The notes: a model not told the origin generated them from the letters alone. DNA of 35,794 nt from Dehalococcoidia bacterium (GCA_020853755.1 JADYYG010000035.1:1-35794); one strand, 5' to 3'. Positions 9,101 to 16,033 are shown, counted from the stretch's first letter. Program-made: numbers and translations.

Positions 9101-9436
9101 TGCCAGTCCCTGTGTCGCCACAGTTTCGACCAGATCCGGCCGGTACTCCGTGCCGTCACGCTGGTTGAGGGCCGCTTCGGCGCCTGTGTCAGCGACGGGA
9201 ATGATACGGCCCGGCGGCCACGCGCCACTGAACTGGGGAATGTTGCCAACGAGGCGCATGAAGCCCGGATCTGGCGTGACCACGAGGAGCGAGGCGTGCT
9301 CGAAGGCTGCGCCCTGGCGGACATGGTCCGCGAAGGTCGCGAAGATCTCATCGATCTCCCGTTGCTCGCTCACCAGCAGCGAGATTTCGAGCAGGAGATC
9401 ACGGTGCAGGCTGGAAATTCCCTGGCCAGGCTCCAT
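3128..9436 (-). CDS. Giant hybrid histidine kinase: ten GAF-like domains, PAS, HisKA, HATPase, receiver
   Basis: A 2102-residue soluble sensor with no transmembrane segment. About ten GAF-like modules of about 165 residues fill residues 8-1610, separated by charged helical linkers. The last five share linkers of the type GPA-x-x-NAR followed by a Glu/Gln-rich helix, which suggests internal tandem duplication. Then come a PAS domain (about 1620-1740), HisKA with H1762 in GGVAHELNNPLTA, HATPase_c (LVTNAEQAM, SDSGIGMDE, FEPFFTTKQGHGTGLGMS) and a C-terminal receiver with VVDDE, phospho-acceptor D2035 in LCDYRLG, a VTGAT switch and IAKPYG. An intramolecular phosphorelay to the receiver is expected, but no Hpt or DNA-binding output is present. 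ATG 9436 follows a GGAGAG at a rather long spacing. No chromophore or cyclic-nucleotide site could be assigned to any GAF by eye. Confidence 0.92.
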   Translation of the reverse strand: MEPGQGISSLHRDLLLEISLLVSEQREIDEIFATFADHVRQGAAFEHASLLVVTPDPGFMRLVGNIPQFSGAWPPGRIIPVADTGAEAALNQRDGTEYRPDLVETVATQGLAKEGFQRCWVMPLYVDDVLCGVLTVGKRARGPFAEEDVAFLRAAGALLARTVHQSIELERAKRGEARAEAARELVVALQSGEPIEQIFERLPVLLKDCLAVDYVGLFLQQGTVFPAVAEAPDHIYLGLPPDEAGAEFVRIAAAGFDVGQGRINRDGPHDTPLAEAGYQRGAMAFLRDGSELRGLLVMARRSRRRFDPGELTFMELLRSVLAQSLINRQQVARVEGATARARTLNDVALLLSRTDDLGASFDKLIALLRGAIEFDYAGLSEVIEPGVMRQVAARPEITRQDGSVIRNKEARLAELLALEGMSQFSLRRYAGESAFTRTLRDAGMARVISIALVSGGEAQGVLALARRNGARFAPEEEEFLRTLASMLGQAMEASSRLRRAETEAARQALLRDLASQMATGQSLEAFFDVLAPEVQRAISVTGMVLLAATSAPGELRVVRGLRGITFPDGRLIHRDDIGVNMLGQFAAGATVVEGVASDLGGRVAEESHASGTQRGAVAVIRAGAEDVGYLLIGRDVDVPFLADERRFIELISALAGQVIANLRATAAERAQEARRRVLNDLALIVNDGEPIESHFARVCELLAGEGYTFFALTARNSEDDGFRLLRSMDLPGDDGLPHPERIDAMLETGLRHVQFGAATAHPQLPVGLFETGIGRAATLVLSAGNRTKGLLTIGKPDPAPFTDEEMTFFELAGTLVAYAIASERRIAATTAEAEEQAILATAAAAIARETNPLAITRALRGAAGLFIHDPYVTFGFLEPGVVEFVTRSGPLHPMVISKWFTRAFAEGQVIVPPTAERVRAGEVIPEVQATGVQSHVLTTVTSGDAVVGLLVIGSQDESFVPGDREVRLCRLIADIAGPALANARIAQRKQEEAKDQQLLAEVGAVASRESTLEGILLGLKAPLEALIPQPLVLFGVREPDAVAFPVLGGEVRRVPLGPYAALLDEKGQLHADAVPPALLPGGLGPFRLHAINATAVRSAGATIGYFIVGSRDPVFRFDERTLEICRRVGQVVGPAMENARATFRSRQEADEQRFLADTAAAAARATQYQDLLSNLWRPFQRFVPGALTGFVFREGDVIYDARSPGVAIPLPIRVAEVMEQEQSSDRLDEHLPGTRTYDYFHSLGIASWVDTTVAIQGEKIGLFFLGTTDPGYRFTERDLRLCRLTAGIIGPAMANLRESQRRLQDADDQRILAEAAAAAATGDTERAILKGLVEPIRSFIPEARITFNYVEGDEMWEYDGTNRRTMLPRSELVFTTGQQVGDMATTPVTPGSRALMERLETRRWVDTVAHSGGGRVGVFWVGTPTDHEFSERGLRLIRLIADVIGPAMVNAREAARRQQEAEDEHILSQVAALAARSDSVVPILEGAAAALGALIPGAYVNYGIVSEDGITYVWNPGDVEEEPVTYPVSPVGREALAEGQATGHFADLPDRELATRLGLHRFSVTLHTSAGAPAGMLAAASSDPDYEFPERTLALLRRITQVVGPAIEAARAEAERTRQAELNSLILRSLSEGVVLSDANGDVIFANAFGRAIVDAIDPEGLSESWQDVLNLLPEDVRDGYRAVFEEGKGSRGRTHLSIAGEERWLDYEFVPLDDPHMRFLLVAADVTADVAHEAQQRLHREQMEQAQRLAALGELIGGVAHELNNPLTAILGFSEVLGLSKEAEPFREDLSVIQKEALRARNIVRDLLFIARPGTSERRLIPVSELVDHIERLRRTGWKRQEIEWDIRIPLGCEIWGNEHQLTQVILNLVTNAEQAMQAVATRHLRISAATRDGRTEIKVSDSGIGMDEATRNRIFEPFFTTKQGHGTGLGMSLSYSIIRAHEGEFRVDSAPGEGAAFTISIPFPPAPAAPTPAAEDEPAADVIKLLVVDDEPSLRKVCQRLITSMGHHCHVAENTAAALKQAAEHDFDVILCDYRLGAESADDVVAGLLKAAPKLVERVVIVTGATTDPGVVALTEKHNLRIIAKPYGVEDLSKVLQRAT

Positions 9437-9555
9437 AGATGGACGCGTCTCTCTCCGGGAAAAGTGTCGCGGTGCGAACTATCCTCTGCTATGCGGGAAA
9501 TCCCGTATAGGGGTTTCCGGCGTGCCGGGATTTCGAACCTCGACCCACTGCCTGT

Positions 9556-9561
9556 TACGCT
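9556..9561 (+). promoter_or_regulatory. -10-like box of the tyrosine phosphatase gene, leaderless arrangement
   Basis: TACGCT is separated by 7 nt from the ATG at 9569, without a Shine-Dalgarno sequence. It supports 9569 as the start rather than the long upstream open frame, which runs antisense to the giant kinase. Confidence 0.45.
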
Positions 9562-9568
9562 GGCACCA

Positions 9569-10315
9569 ATGGCAGAAGGCATCCACGCACCCGAAGGTAT
9601 CCACAACTTCCGCGAACTCGCGGGCTATGCCGCGGCCGGCGGAAGCGTCCGCCACGGCCGGATCTACCGTTCCGGCGCCCTCGAACTGATGACCGAGAGC
9701 GACCGCGCATGGCTCGAAGCCGGGCTTGATATCCACACCATCCTCGACCTTCGCCACAGCGACGAACTCGCCCTGCGCAAGGGGCCGCACCCGCTGGAAG
9801 CGCGCGTCCGGCCGCACAGCATCTTCCCGCCGGACCTCCGCCAGGAGGCCATCATCGGCGAACTGAACGGCCTCTACGGCGCCGGGATCTCCTCCGAGCG
9901 GTACTTTCACTACCTCTCCATCGGCGGCGGGCGGCTCGCCAGCGCGTTCCAATTGTTCGCGGTCGAAGCGAACTACCCGTTCCTCGTGCACTGCACGGCA
10001 GGGAAGGACCGCACCGGCGTACTGCTCGGCATGATCATGGATGTCCTCGGCTGCTCCGATGAGGACATCGCGAACGAATACGGCCTGAGCGACGCCAACA
10101 CCGACCGGCTCATCGAGTACCTCGTGCAAAGCGGCCGCCAGCTCGAAGGCAGCATCGACGAGGTCCGCGCGCGGTTGGCGACGCCGCCCGAGAAGATGGC
10201 CGGGTTCATCAGGCTGCTGCGCGGCGCGTATGGCAGCTCCGCCGACTTCTTCCTTTCGCAGGGCGTAAGCGAAGACGAGATCGCCAGCGTGCGGCGACTG
10301 CTCCTCGCGAACTGA
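9569..10315 (+). CDS. Tyrosine-protein phosphatase (PtpB/LipA-like, Y_phosphatase3 type)
   Basis: A 248-residue phosphatase of the Cys-based family that removes phosphate from tyrosine and sometimes from serine/threonine or phosphoinositides. The N-terminus EGIHNFRELAGY and GRIYRSGAL, the loop TILDLRHSDE with its general-acid region, and the P-loop HCTAGKDRTG with nucleophile C142 are all intact. The HCxxGKDRT form, with Lys and Asp after the glycine, is characteristic of the PtpB/LipA-like group. The C-terminal part is helical (DEVRARLATPPEKMAGFIRLLRG). It is divergent from the giant kinase across 132 bp that hold no other gene, and convergent with the metal ATPase after 13 bp. A functional link to the kinase is not shown. 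Confidence 0.88.
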   Translation: MAEGIHAPEGIHNFRELAGYAAAGGSVRHGRIYRSGALELMTESDRAWLEAGLDIHTILDLRHSDELALRKGPHPLEARVRPHSIFPPDLRQEAIIGELNGLYGAGISSERYFHYLSIGGGRLASAFQLFAVEANYPFLVHCTAGKDRTGVLLGMIMDVLGCSDEDIANEYGLSDANTDRLIEYLVQSGRQLEGSIDEVRARLATPPEKMAGFIRLLRGAYGSSADFFLSQGVSEDEIASVRRLLLAN

Positions 10316-10328
10316 GCGGGCCGCCCGG

Positions 10329-12626
10329 CTACGCTCCCTCGATCGACAGGTACAGTTCCTCTTCCTGGGCGATGTTGAGCCGCAGGATGGCGGTCAGCGC
10401 GTAGAGCGTGCGGCGCAGGTCCACGAGGTCTTCGGCGTCTGGCTCGCGGTGTTCGAGGCCGGCGTAGGCCCGTTCGAACGTCCCGGCGAGGTGGAAGATC
10501 TCCTGGTGGGTGCGGCTCATCGCTGCCAGCGGGTCGTCGCCGCCCATGCGCTCGGCGATGCCGGTGTAGACCTGCCGTTCGTCGTTCCGTTCGTGTTCGA
10601 GCACGTCGGCCAGGGTTTCGCGGATGCGGGCCAGGCGTTCGCGCAGTTCGTCCGGGGGCAGGTCGCCGAGGACATCGGCGAGGTCGCCGAAGGTCTGGAC
10701 TTTCGGCAGCAGGTCGCGGTGTTCGGCGCGGAGGGCTTCGGCCACGCCCGGCGGCAGGAGCGGCGGGCCTTGCCGGCGGCCGCCGCCGAGCGCTCGCAGC
10801 GCATTGAGGATGGCGGCAGCGTCGATCCCTTCCTGGAGGAGCGCACCGAAGACTGGCGCGAGCAGCCCCGCAGCCGCCAGCCCCATCGCCACGAACGAAA
10901 GCGCCATGCCCGCAACCATGCTCTGGACGGCGATGCCGCGGCTGCGCTGGGCGATCTCGATGGCTTCGAGGACACGGTCGAGCCGGTCGACCACGAGCAC
11001 GACGTCGGCGGCCTCGGACGAGGCCGTGGCGCCGCGGGCGCCCATCGCGATGCCCGCATCGGCTGCAGCGAGGGCCGGCGCATCGTTGATGCCATCACCG
11101 ACCATGATCGTGGTGCGTTCGCGCTGGGACTGGCGGACGGCTGCCACCTTCTCCTCCGGCGCGAGTTCGGACATCACCTGGTCGACGCCGATGGCGATGC
11201 CGACAGCCTCGGCGATGGCGGCGTGGTCACCGGTGAGCATGACGGTCTCGCTGATGCCGCGGCGCTTCACCATGCGCAGGACGCGGGGCGCTTCCGGCCG
11301 CACCGGGTCATCGAAGAGGAACGCGCCCGCGATTTCGCTGTCCACCGCCGCGAAGATGACCGAGCCTTCGTGGCGCATCACGCGGCGTTCGAAACGGGCC
11401 GCTGCCTGCCGGTCGGCCACCTCACGCGAGACCCACGCGAACAGCCCGAGCCGTACCGCCCGGCCATCGACGTTCCCCGCGATGCCAGCGCCTGCACTTT
11501 CGGAGACGTCCGAGGGCAGGGCCAGCGGCAGATTCCGTTCGCGGGCGCTGGCCACGAGCGAACTGGCGAGGACGTGCGACGAAAGCTGGTCAAGTGACGC
11601 AGCCAGCCTGAGTAGTTCGGCTTCGTCGAGGGCGGTCCCGGCGAGCAGTGTCCGGCGCACGTGGGGCGCGCCGAGGGTCAGCGTGCCGGTCTTGTCGAGG
11701 TAGAGGGCCCTTGCCCGGCCGAGCGTTTCGATGGCGGCGCCGCCCTTGACCACGATGCCCCGGCGGGCTGCGCGCGAGACGCCGGAGACGATGGCGACGG
11801 GAGCGGCAAGCAGGAGCGGGCATGGCGTCGCCACCACCAGCACCGAAAGGGCGCGCACCGGGTCACCGGAGAACGCCCAGGCTGCGCCCGCGGTCGCCAG
11901 CGTCACCGGCACGAAGACGGTGGCGTAGCGGTCGGCCATGCGGACAAGCGGCGCCTTCGAGGCCTGCGCCTCGCGCACCATGCGGATGATCCCGGCGTAG
12001 GTGCTCTCCTCGGCCGAGCCGGTTGCGCGCATTTCGAACGAAGGGCCGGCATTGGCGACGCCGCTGCGCAGCCGGTCGCCGCGGTCGCGTTCCACCAGCC
12101 GCGATTCGCCAGTCAGGGCCGACTCGTCGAGGGTGGCCGGGCCGCGCGTGACCACACCGTCGACCGGCAGGATGTCGCCTTCGCGGATGACGAGCGTGTC
12201 GCCGGCCACCACCGCCTCAACCGGGATGGATTCGAGGATCCCGTCGCGCAGGCGCTGGGCCGACCTGGGCGCGCGCTTCAACAGCGCCGAAAGCTCCCGT
12301 TCGGCGCGGTCGCCTGCGTACTCTTCGAGCGCCCGGCCGGTGGCGAGCATGAGGCCGACGACCGCGCCCGCGAGGTACTCCCCGAGCGCGAGCGCCCCGG
12401 CCATCGCCAGCAGGGCGATGACGTCGACGCCTGCCTCGCGCCGGGCGAGGGCGATGAGCGTCGTCCAGGCGAGGGGGACGAGGGCGACAAAGGCGGTAAT
12501 CGCGAACGCGGCATCGGCGGCGCGGTGTTCGCCGGCAGCCCAGAGCAGGCTGCCGCCCGCCAGGCCAATCACGGCGGCGGCGAACAGGGCGGTGGTCAGG
12601 TTCAGAGGTGGGCGAGTGAGGCGCAT
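10329..12626 (-). CDS. P1B-5-type heavy-metal ATPase with C-terminal hemerythrin-like domain
   Basis: A 765-residue P-type ATPase that exports a transition metal across the membrane. There is no N-terminal HMA domain. Visible motifs are LTGES (actuator), the membrane TPCP motif with C269 in VATPCPLLLAAP, D311 in DKTGTLT (phosphorylation) and the hinge D511 in VGDGINDAPAL. TPCP in place of CPC or SPC, combined with a C-terminal four-helix domain, is diagnostic of subgroup P1B-5, of which the known member Nia of Sinorhizobium meliloti handles Ni and Fe. Residues about 620-765 carry the hemerythrin-like pattern AEHRDLLP (H636), LEHERNDER, SRTHQEIFHL and AQEEELY, presumably a di-iron or metal-sensing domain. 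The substrate (Ni2+, Fe2+ or Co2+) is inferred from the subgroup. ATG 12626 has a GGGGA a few bases upstream. The gene is monocistronic or shares a transcript with the oxidoreductase 96 bp upstream. Confidence 0.9.
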   Translation of the reverse strand: MRLTRPPLNLTTALFAAAVIGLAGGSLLWAAGEHRAADAAFAITAFVALVPLAWTTLIALARREAGVDVIALLAMAGALALGEYLAGAVVGLMLATGRALEEYAGDRAERELSALLKRAPRSAQRLRDGILESIPVEAVVAGDTLVIREGDILPVDGVVTRGPATLDESALTGESRLVERDRGDRLRSGVANAGPSFEMRATGSAEESTYAGIIRMVREAQASKAPLVRMADRYATVFVPVTLATAGAAWAFSGDPVRALSVLVVATPCPLLLAAPVAIVSGVSRAARRGIVVKGGAAIETLGRARALYLDKTGTLTLGAPHVRRTLLAGTALDEAELLRLAASLDQLSSHVLASSLVASARERNLPLALPSDVSESAGAGIAGNVDGRAVRLGLFAWVSREVADRQAAARFERRVMRHEGSVIFAAVDSEIAGAFLFDDPVRPEAPRVLRMVKRRGISETVMLTGDHAAIAEAVGIAIGVDQVMSELAPEEKVAAVRQSQRERTTIMVGDGINDAPALAAADAGIAMGARGATASSEAADVVLVVDRLDRVLEAIEIAQRSRGIAVQSMVAGMALSFVAMGLAAAGLLAPVFGALLQEGIDAAAILNALRALGGGRRQGPPLLPPGVAEALRAEHRDLLPKVQTFGDLADVLGDLPPDELRERLARIRETLADVLEHERNDERQVYTGIAERMGGDDPLAAMSRTHQEIFHLAGTFERAYAGLEHREPDAEDLVDLRRTLYALTAILRLNIAQEEELYLSIEGA

Positions 12627-12722
12627 GGAATCCCCGCATCTACGCTAGCGGGTTTGGCAGCAGGCGGCCCGGCCAGCCGGTCCCCGGACCACGGTCCCAA
12701 GGGGGCAAACCTGCCCGGCAGG

Positions 12723-13085
12723 CTATTCGAACGCCAGCTCCACGACGACCGATGTGCGGCCCCAGTCCCCGAGGTCCTTCCCGTAGCCCGGCTGGTACTT
12801 TTCGACGAGCAGCTTCCGCGCAGCCGTGTCTTCCGGCGTCCCCCGTTGGACCACTCGCGCCCGCGCTGCATGCGTCTCCCCGGCGATGCGCACGGTCACT
12901 GCCGCAGTCTTCAGCAGGTTTCGCACCCAGTGCGCTTTCGGCCCGTGGGCGTCTTCGCCGCTGCCGCTGAGGAGGTAGAGCCGCCCGCCCATGACGCCGT
13001 ACCAGATCTCGATTTCACGTGGCTCGCCGCTCTTGCGGCCCGTGGTGGTCAGGTAGCAGTAGGCTTCATCCGGCGGCAATTCCAT
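12723..13085 (-). CDS. F420H2-type nitroreductase/quinone reductase family protein (Ddn-like)
   Basis: A 120-residue split-beta-barrel protein of the deazaflavin-dependent nitroreductase (Ddn, former DUF385) family. Signature: YLTTTGRKSGEPREIEIWYG near the N-terminus (cofactor phosphate binding), HWVRNLLKTAAVTVRIAG in the middle and ARKLLVEKYQPGY towards the end. Family members reduce quinones or nitro compounds with F420H2, but some relatives bind flavin or heme degradation products, so the cofactor is inferred. ATG 13085 is preferred over ATG 13094 because TAAGAT (13093-13098, minus strand) would overlap the earlier ATG but lies exactly 7 nt before the later one. It sits between the metal ATPase and the divergent MenA-like gene. 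Confidence 0.8.
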   Translation of the reverse strand: MELPPDEAYCYLTTTGRKSGEPREIEIWYGVMGGRLYLLSGSGEDAHGPKAHWVRNLLKTAAVTVRIAGETHAARARVVQRGTPEDTAARKLLVEKYQPGYGKDLGDWGRTSVVVELAFE

Positions 13086-13092
13086 GCCGGGC

Positions 13093-13098
13093 ATCTTA
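13093..13098 (-). promoter_or_regulatory. -10-like box of the Ddn-like gene, leaderless arrangement
   Basis: On the minus strand TAAGAT is followed by 7 nt and the ATG at 13085. The box overlaps the alternative ATG at 13094 and therefore argues for the shorter protein. Confidence 0.4.
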
Positions 13099-13143
13099 GT
13101 CGATGCGTGAGTGCGCTTGCTGTCCCATGCGCCCGGCGGCGGC

Positions 13144-13149
13144 TACGCT
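13144..13149 (+). promoter_or_regulatory. -10-like box of the MenA-like gene
   Basis: TACGCT lies 9 nt before the ATG at 13159 with no ribosome binding site between. With the TAAGAT box on the opposite strand about 50 bp away it forms a compact divergent promoter region. Confidence 0.4.
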
Positions 13150-13158
13150 TCCCGCGCC

Positions 13159-14055
13159 ATGACCGATCTCAAGACGTGGGTCCAGGCCTCCCGGCCGTTC
13201 TCCTTCACCGCCGCCGTCGTCCCGTCCGTTGTCGGTTCGCTGCTCTACGCGGCCGACACCTTCAGCCTCTGGAAGGCCGTGCTGGCCGTTCTCGGGTCCG
13301 TCTTCTTCCAGGCGGGAACGAATTTCGTAAACGACTACTATGACGACCGCAAAGGCGCCGATGGCCCCGGTTCGCTCGGGATGGCCGGGTTCATCCAGCG
13401 CGGCATCCTGACCCCGCGGCAGGTGCTGGCTGCCGGACTCGTTTCGTTCGCGATTGGCGCAGGCATCGGCATCGCGCTCTGCGTCTTCGTCAGCTGGCAG
13501 CTCTTTTACATCGGGCTGGCCAGCGCGCTCGCGGGCTTCCTTTATACCGGGTGGCCCGTGCACCTGGCCTACATCGGCCTCGGCGAAGTCACGGTCTTCC
13601 TCTTTATGGGCCCCACGATCGTGATGGGCGCCGCTTACGTGCAGGTCGAACGCTGGACGTGGGAAGCCTTCGTGGCTTCGCTGCCGATCGCGTTCCTGGT
13701 CACCGCCATCCTCCAGGCGAACAACATCCGCGACATCGAACACGACCGCCAACACCACAAGCGCACCGTCGCCACGGTAGTCGGACGGCGGTGGGCGAAC
13801 CGCGAGATGTACTTCCTCCTGGCCGCCACCTACGTCTCACTGGTGGTCGCGGCAGCGGTCGATGCGCTCCCGTGGGAGGCGCTGGTGGCCCTTGCCACGC
13901 TGCCGTTGGCCCGGCCGATCGTGAAGATCGTCCACGCGGGCGGGAATCCGAAGAAGCTCAACGGCGCGCTCTTCTATACGGCCCAGTTGCATACCCGTTT
14001 CGGCGCGCTGCTGGCCGCCGGGCTGGGGCTGAACTGGATCATCCGGAGCATCTGA
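13159..14055 (+). CDS. menA: UbiA-family prenyltransferase, MenA-like (1,4-dihydroxy-2-naphthoate polyprenyltransferase)
   Basis: A 298-residue integral membrane prenyltransferase with about eight or nine hydrophobic segments. It would attach a polyprenyl chain to 1,4-dihydroxy-2-naphthoate in menaquinone synthesis. The first Asp-rich Mg-diphosphate motif is NDYYDDRKGAD (N58 onward) and the second is NNIRDIEHDRQHHKRTVA, both intact and of MenA rather than UbiA (4-hydroxybenzoate) type. It starts TDLKTWVQASRPFSFTAAVV, the usual MenA N-terminus. ATG 13159 is preferred over in-frame codons from 13111 because of homology and the TACGCT box. No other men gene is adjacent, so the pathway is inferred. 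The amidase gene begins 49 bp downstream with its own promoter. Confidence 0.85.
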   Translation: MTDLKTWVQASRPFSFTAAVVPSVVGSLLYAADTFSLWKAVLAVLGSVFFQAGTNFVNDYYDDRKGADGPGSLGMAGFIQRGILTPRQVLAAGLVSFAIGAGIGIALCVFVSWQLFYIGLASALAGFLYTGWPVHLAYIGLGEVTVFLFMGPTIVMGAAYVQVERWTWEAFVASLPIAFLVTAILQANNIRDIEHDRQHHKRTVATVVGRRWANREMYFLLAATYVSLVVAAAVDALPWEALVALATLPLARPIVKIVHAGGNPKKLNGALFYTAQLHTRFGALLAAGLGLNWIIRSI

Positions 14056-14066
14056 GCCCGCGGGGC

Positions 14067-14097
14067 TATACTCGGCTCGTTCGTGTTCGAACCGGAG
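14067..14097 (+). promoter_or_regulatory. -10 box TATACT and ribosome binding site of the amidase gene
   Basis: TATACT at 14067-14072 would start transcription near 14079. GGAG at 14094-14097 then lies 7 nt before ATG 14105. This is a conventional leadered gene, in contrast to several leaderless-looking neighbours. Confidence 0.45.
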
Positions 14098-14104
14098 CTC
14101 CTGT

Positions 14105-15505
14105 ATGTCTGAACCCCTGATGAGCGCCTGCGAAATCGCCGATGGCGTGCGGGCCAAGCGCTTCTCCGCGCGCGAAGTGACCGATGCCGCGCTCCGTCGC
14201 ATCGAAGCGAAGAACCCGAAACTCAACGCCTTCATCCAGGTGGACGCCGAGGGCGCGCGCCGCCAGGCCGATGCAGTCGATGCCGCCATCGCGCGGGGCG
14301 AAGACCCCGGCAAGCTGGCTGGCGTCCCGATGGGCGTGAAGGACCTCGAACCGGTCAAAGGCCTCCTCTTCACCGAGGGGTCACGCGCCTATGAGGGCCG
14401 TATCGCCGACCGCGACGGTGTCTCGGTGTCGCGCCTGAAGGCGGCCGGCGCGGTCATCGTCGGCAAGACGAACACGCCGGAGTTCGGCTACAAGGGCTTC
14501 ACGGTCAACCTGCTCTGGGGCGCCTCGCGCAACCCGTGGAACCCGGAGAAGACGCCCGGCGGTTCAAGCGGCGGCAGCGCCTCAGCCGTCGCCGCGGGGA
14601 TGACGCCAATCTGCTCGGCCAGCGACGGCGGCGGTTCGATCCGCATCCCGGCCTCGTTCACCGGCTGCTACGGCATCAAGCCGAGCGCCCACCGCATCCC
14701 CCGCGCGAACGAACACGCCCCGACCTGGGGTTCGTTCAGCACACTTGGCCCGATGGCGCGCACCGTGCGCGATTCGGCCCGTTACATGGATGTCGCCTCC
14801 GGTCCGCACCCGAACGACCTCGAAGCGCTGGATTCGACCGGGCTCGATTTCGAAGGCGCGGCGACAGGCCCGGCCCCACGCCTCAAGCGCATCGCCTATT
14901 CGGCTGACCTTGGCTACGCCATCGTCGACCCGGAAGTCATCGAGATGACCCGAAACGCTGCGGCCGCGCTGGCGGAAGCGGTCGGGGCCGAACTGGTGGA
15001 GGCTGGCCCCGGCTTCCCCGACCCGCTGACCCACTGGATTACGATCGCCGCTTCGGGCGACACACGGCTGGTCGACGAGATGACGGAGGAGCAGCGCGAG
15101 CGACTCGAACCGGGCTTCCGCCAGTTCGCCGAAGTCGGCCGCGGCATTACCGCCGTGGACGTGGCGAAGGCGCTCGAGGTGCGCCACCAGGCCAACCGCA
15201 CGATGACCGCATTCTTCGAGCAGTACGACCTGCTCGTGACCCCGACGACGGCGACCACGCCGTTCATTGCCGAAGGCCCGCCGCCCACGACCATCGCCGG
15301 GAAGCCGGTCACGGCGGCCGGGTTCATCCCGTTCACCTACCCGTTCAACTTCACGGGCCACCCGGCGGCCTCGCTCCCGGCCGGGAACGCGCAGAACGGG
15401 TTGCCGGTGGGCATGCAGATCGTTGGCCCGCGCTACAACGACCGGCTCGTGCTGGCCGCCAGCGCCGCGTTCGAGCAGGCCTGCCCGTGGAGCTACCCGG
15501 ACTAA
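14105..15505 (+). CDS. Amidase-signature family hydrolase
   Basis: A 466-residue amidase-signature enzyme that hydrolyses a carboxamide via a Ser-cisSer-Lys triad. Catalytic Lys79 lies in PMGVKDLEP. The glycine/serine-rich signature TPGGSSGGSASAVAAGM contains the cis-Ser, and SDGGGSIRIPASFTG contains the nucleophile Ser. The C-terminal half (DLLVTPTTATTPF and the NFTGHPAASLPAG segment) is typical of the family. There is no signal peptide, so it should be cytoplasmic. It could be mistaken for GatA, but gatB and gatC are not adjacent and the specific GatA C-terminal features are not evident, so a substrate is not assigned. A repeat cluster follows the stop codon. Confidence 0.88.
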   Translation: MSEPLMSACEIADGVRAKRFSAREVTDAALRRIEAKNPKLNAFIQVDAEGARRQADAVDAAIARGEDPGKLAGVPMGVKDLEPVKGLLFTEGSRAYEGRIADRDGVSVSRLKAAGAVIVGKTNTPEFGYKGFTVNLLWGASRNPWNPEKTPGGSSGGSASAVAAGMTPICSASDGGGSIRIPASFTGCYGIKPSAHRIPRANEHAPTWGSFSTLGPMARTVRDSARYMDVASGPHPNDLEALDSTGLDFEGAATGPAPRLKRIAYSADLGYAIVDPEVIEMTRNAAAALAEAVGAELVEAGPGFPDPLTHWITIAASGDTRLVDEMTEEQRERLEPGFRQFAEVGRGITAVDVAKALEVRHQANRTMTAFFEQYDLLVTPTTATTPFIAEGPPPTTIAGKPVTAAGFIPFTYPFNFTGHPAASLPAGNAQNGLPVGMQIVGPRYNDRLVLAASAAFEQACPWSYPD

Positions 15506-15528
15506 GGGTCTGGTCGAATCTACCCCCA

Positions 15529-15668
15529 TTTCGCAAAGGCCCGCGCGTCAGCAAGGGCCTGGTTCGAACCACCACCCGGCCCGGCGCCAGCGTGTCACCG
15601 TCATGCCCTCGCGCTCCCGCCAGCATGGTTCACACGCGGGACGAGCCATCCCTGACGGTCGCAATCCC
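15529..15668 (+). repeat. 140-bp intergenic repeat unit, copy 1
   Basis: The unit begins with TTTCGCAAAGGCCCGCGCGT and continues through an AGGCCC...GGGCCT hairpin core (6-bp stem, 12-nt loop), the palindrome TGGTTCGAACCA and a GC-rich tail ending near CCATCCCTGACGGTC. An almost identical unit follows directly in tandem. It sits between the 3' ends of convergent genes (amidase and diguanylate cyclase). Confidence 0.75.
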
Positions 15669-15810
15669 TTTCGCAAAGGCCCGCGCGAGCAAGGGCCTGG
15701 TCCGAATCACCACTCGGCCCGGCGCCAGCGTGTCACCGTCATGCCCCTCGCGCTCCCGCCAGCGTGGTTCGCGCGCGGGGCGATCCCTCCCTGACGGTCG
15801 GGCCTTGGCG
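15669..15810 (+). repeat. 140-bp intergenic repeat unit, copy 2 (tandem)
   Basis: Tandem copy of the preceding unit with a few substitutions and small indels (for example a 2-base loss in the loop of the core hairpin). It contains CCCTCCCTGACGGTCGGGCC at 15785-15804, whose exact reverse complement recurs at 28307-28326 in the other repeat cluster. Confidence 0.75.
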
Positions 15811-15853
15811 GAAGTGGTGGTGGTTGAGCGACCTACGGTGGCCACGTGACCCA

Positions 15854-15908
15854 TTTCGCAAAGGCCCGCGCGTAAGCAAGGGCTTGGTCCGAATCACCAC
15901 CCGGCCCG
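15854..15908 (+). repeat. Partial third copy of the intergenic repeat core
   Basis: The first 55 bases of the same unit (TTTCGCAAAGGCCCGCGCGT onward through the CACCACCCGGCCC segment). The rest of the gap to 16033 is GC-rich, without an open reading frame I would defend. Confidence 0.65.
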
Positions 15909-16033
15909 CGTTGCACCACGCCGTGGTGATGCGAACCGTGCCCTGCTGCCGCGGAACTGTCGACGCTGGTCACGATCCGCTCACTGCCGTGCGCGGTTCC
16001 CTTTGTGTGGTGGGTTTCGTCGGCTTTCCCGCC

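Noticed and set aside
8600..9568. N-terminal extension of the tyrosine phosphatase frame
   Set aside because: It overlaps the giant kinase in antisense. The family N-terminus and the TACGCT box place the start at 9569.
10449..11597. 382-codon plus-strand frame opposite the metal ATPase
   Set aside because: Shadow of the ATPase; no motif recognised and Arg/His-rich composition.
14105..15505. Glu-tRNA(Gln) amidotransferase subunit GatA
   Set aside because: It belongs to the amidase-signature family, but gatB and gatC are not adjacent and no GatA-specific features were seen.
15560..15585. Possible tRNA T-arm in the repeats (TGGTTCGAACCA)
   Set aside because: It is part of a repeated palindrome, and no tRNA-length fold surrounds it.
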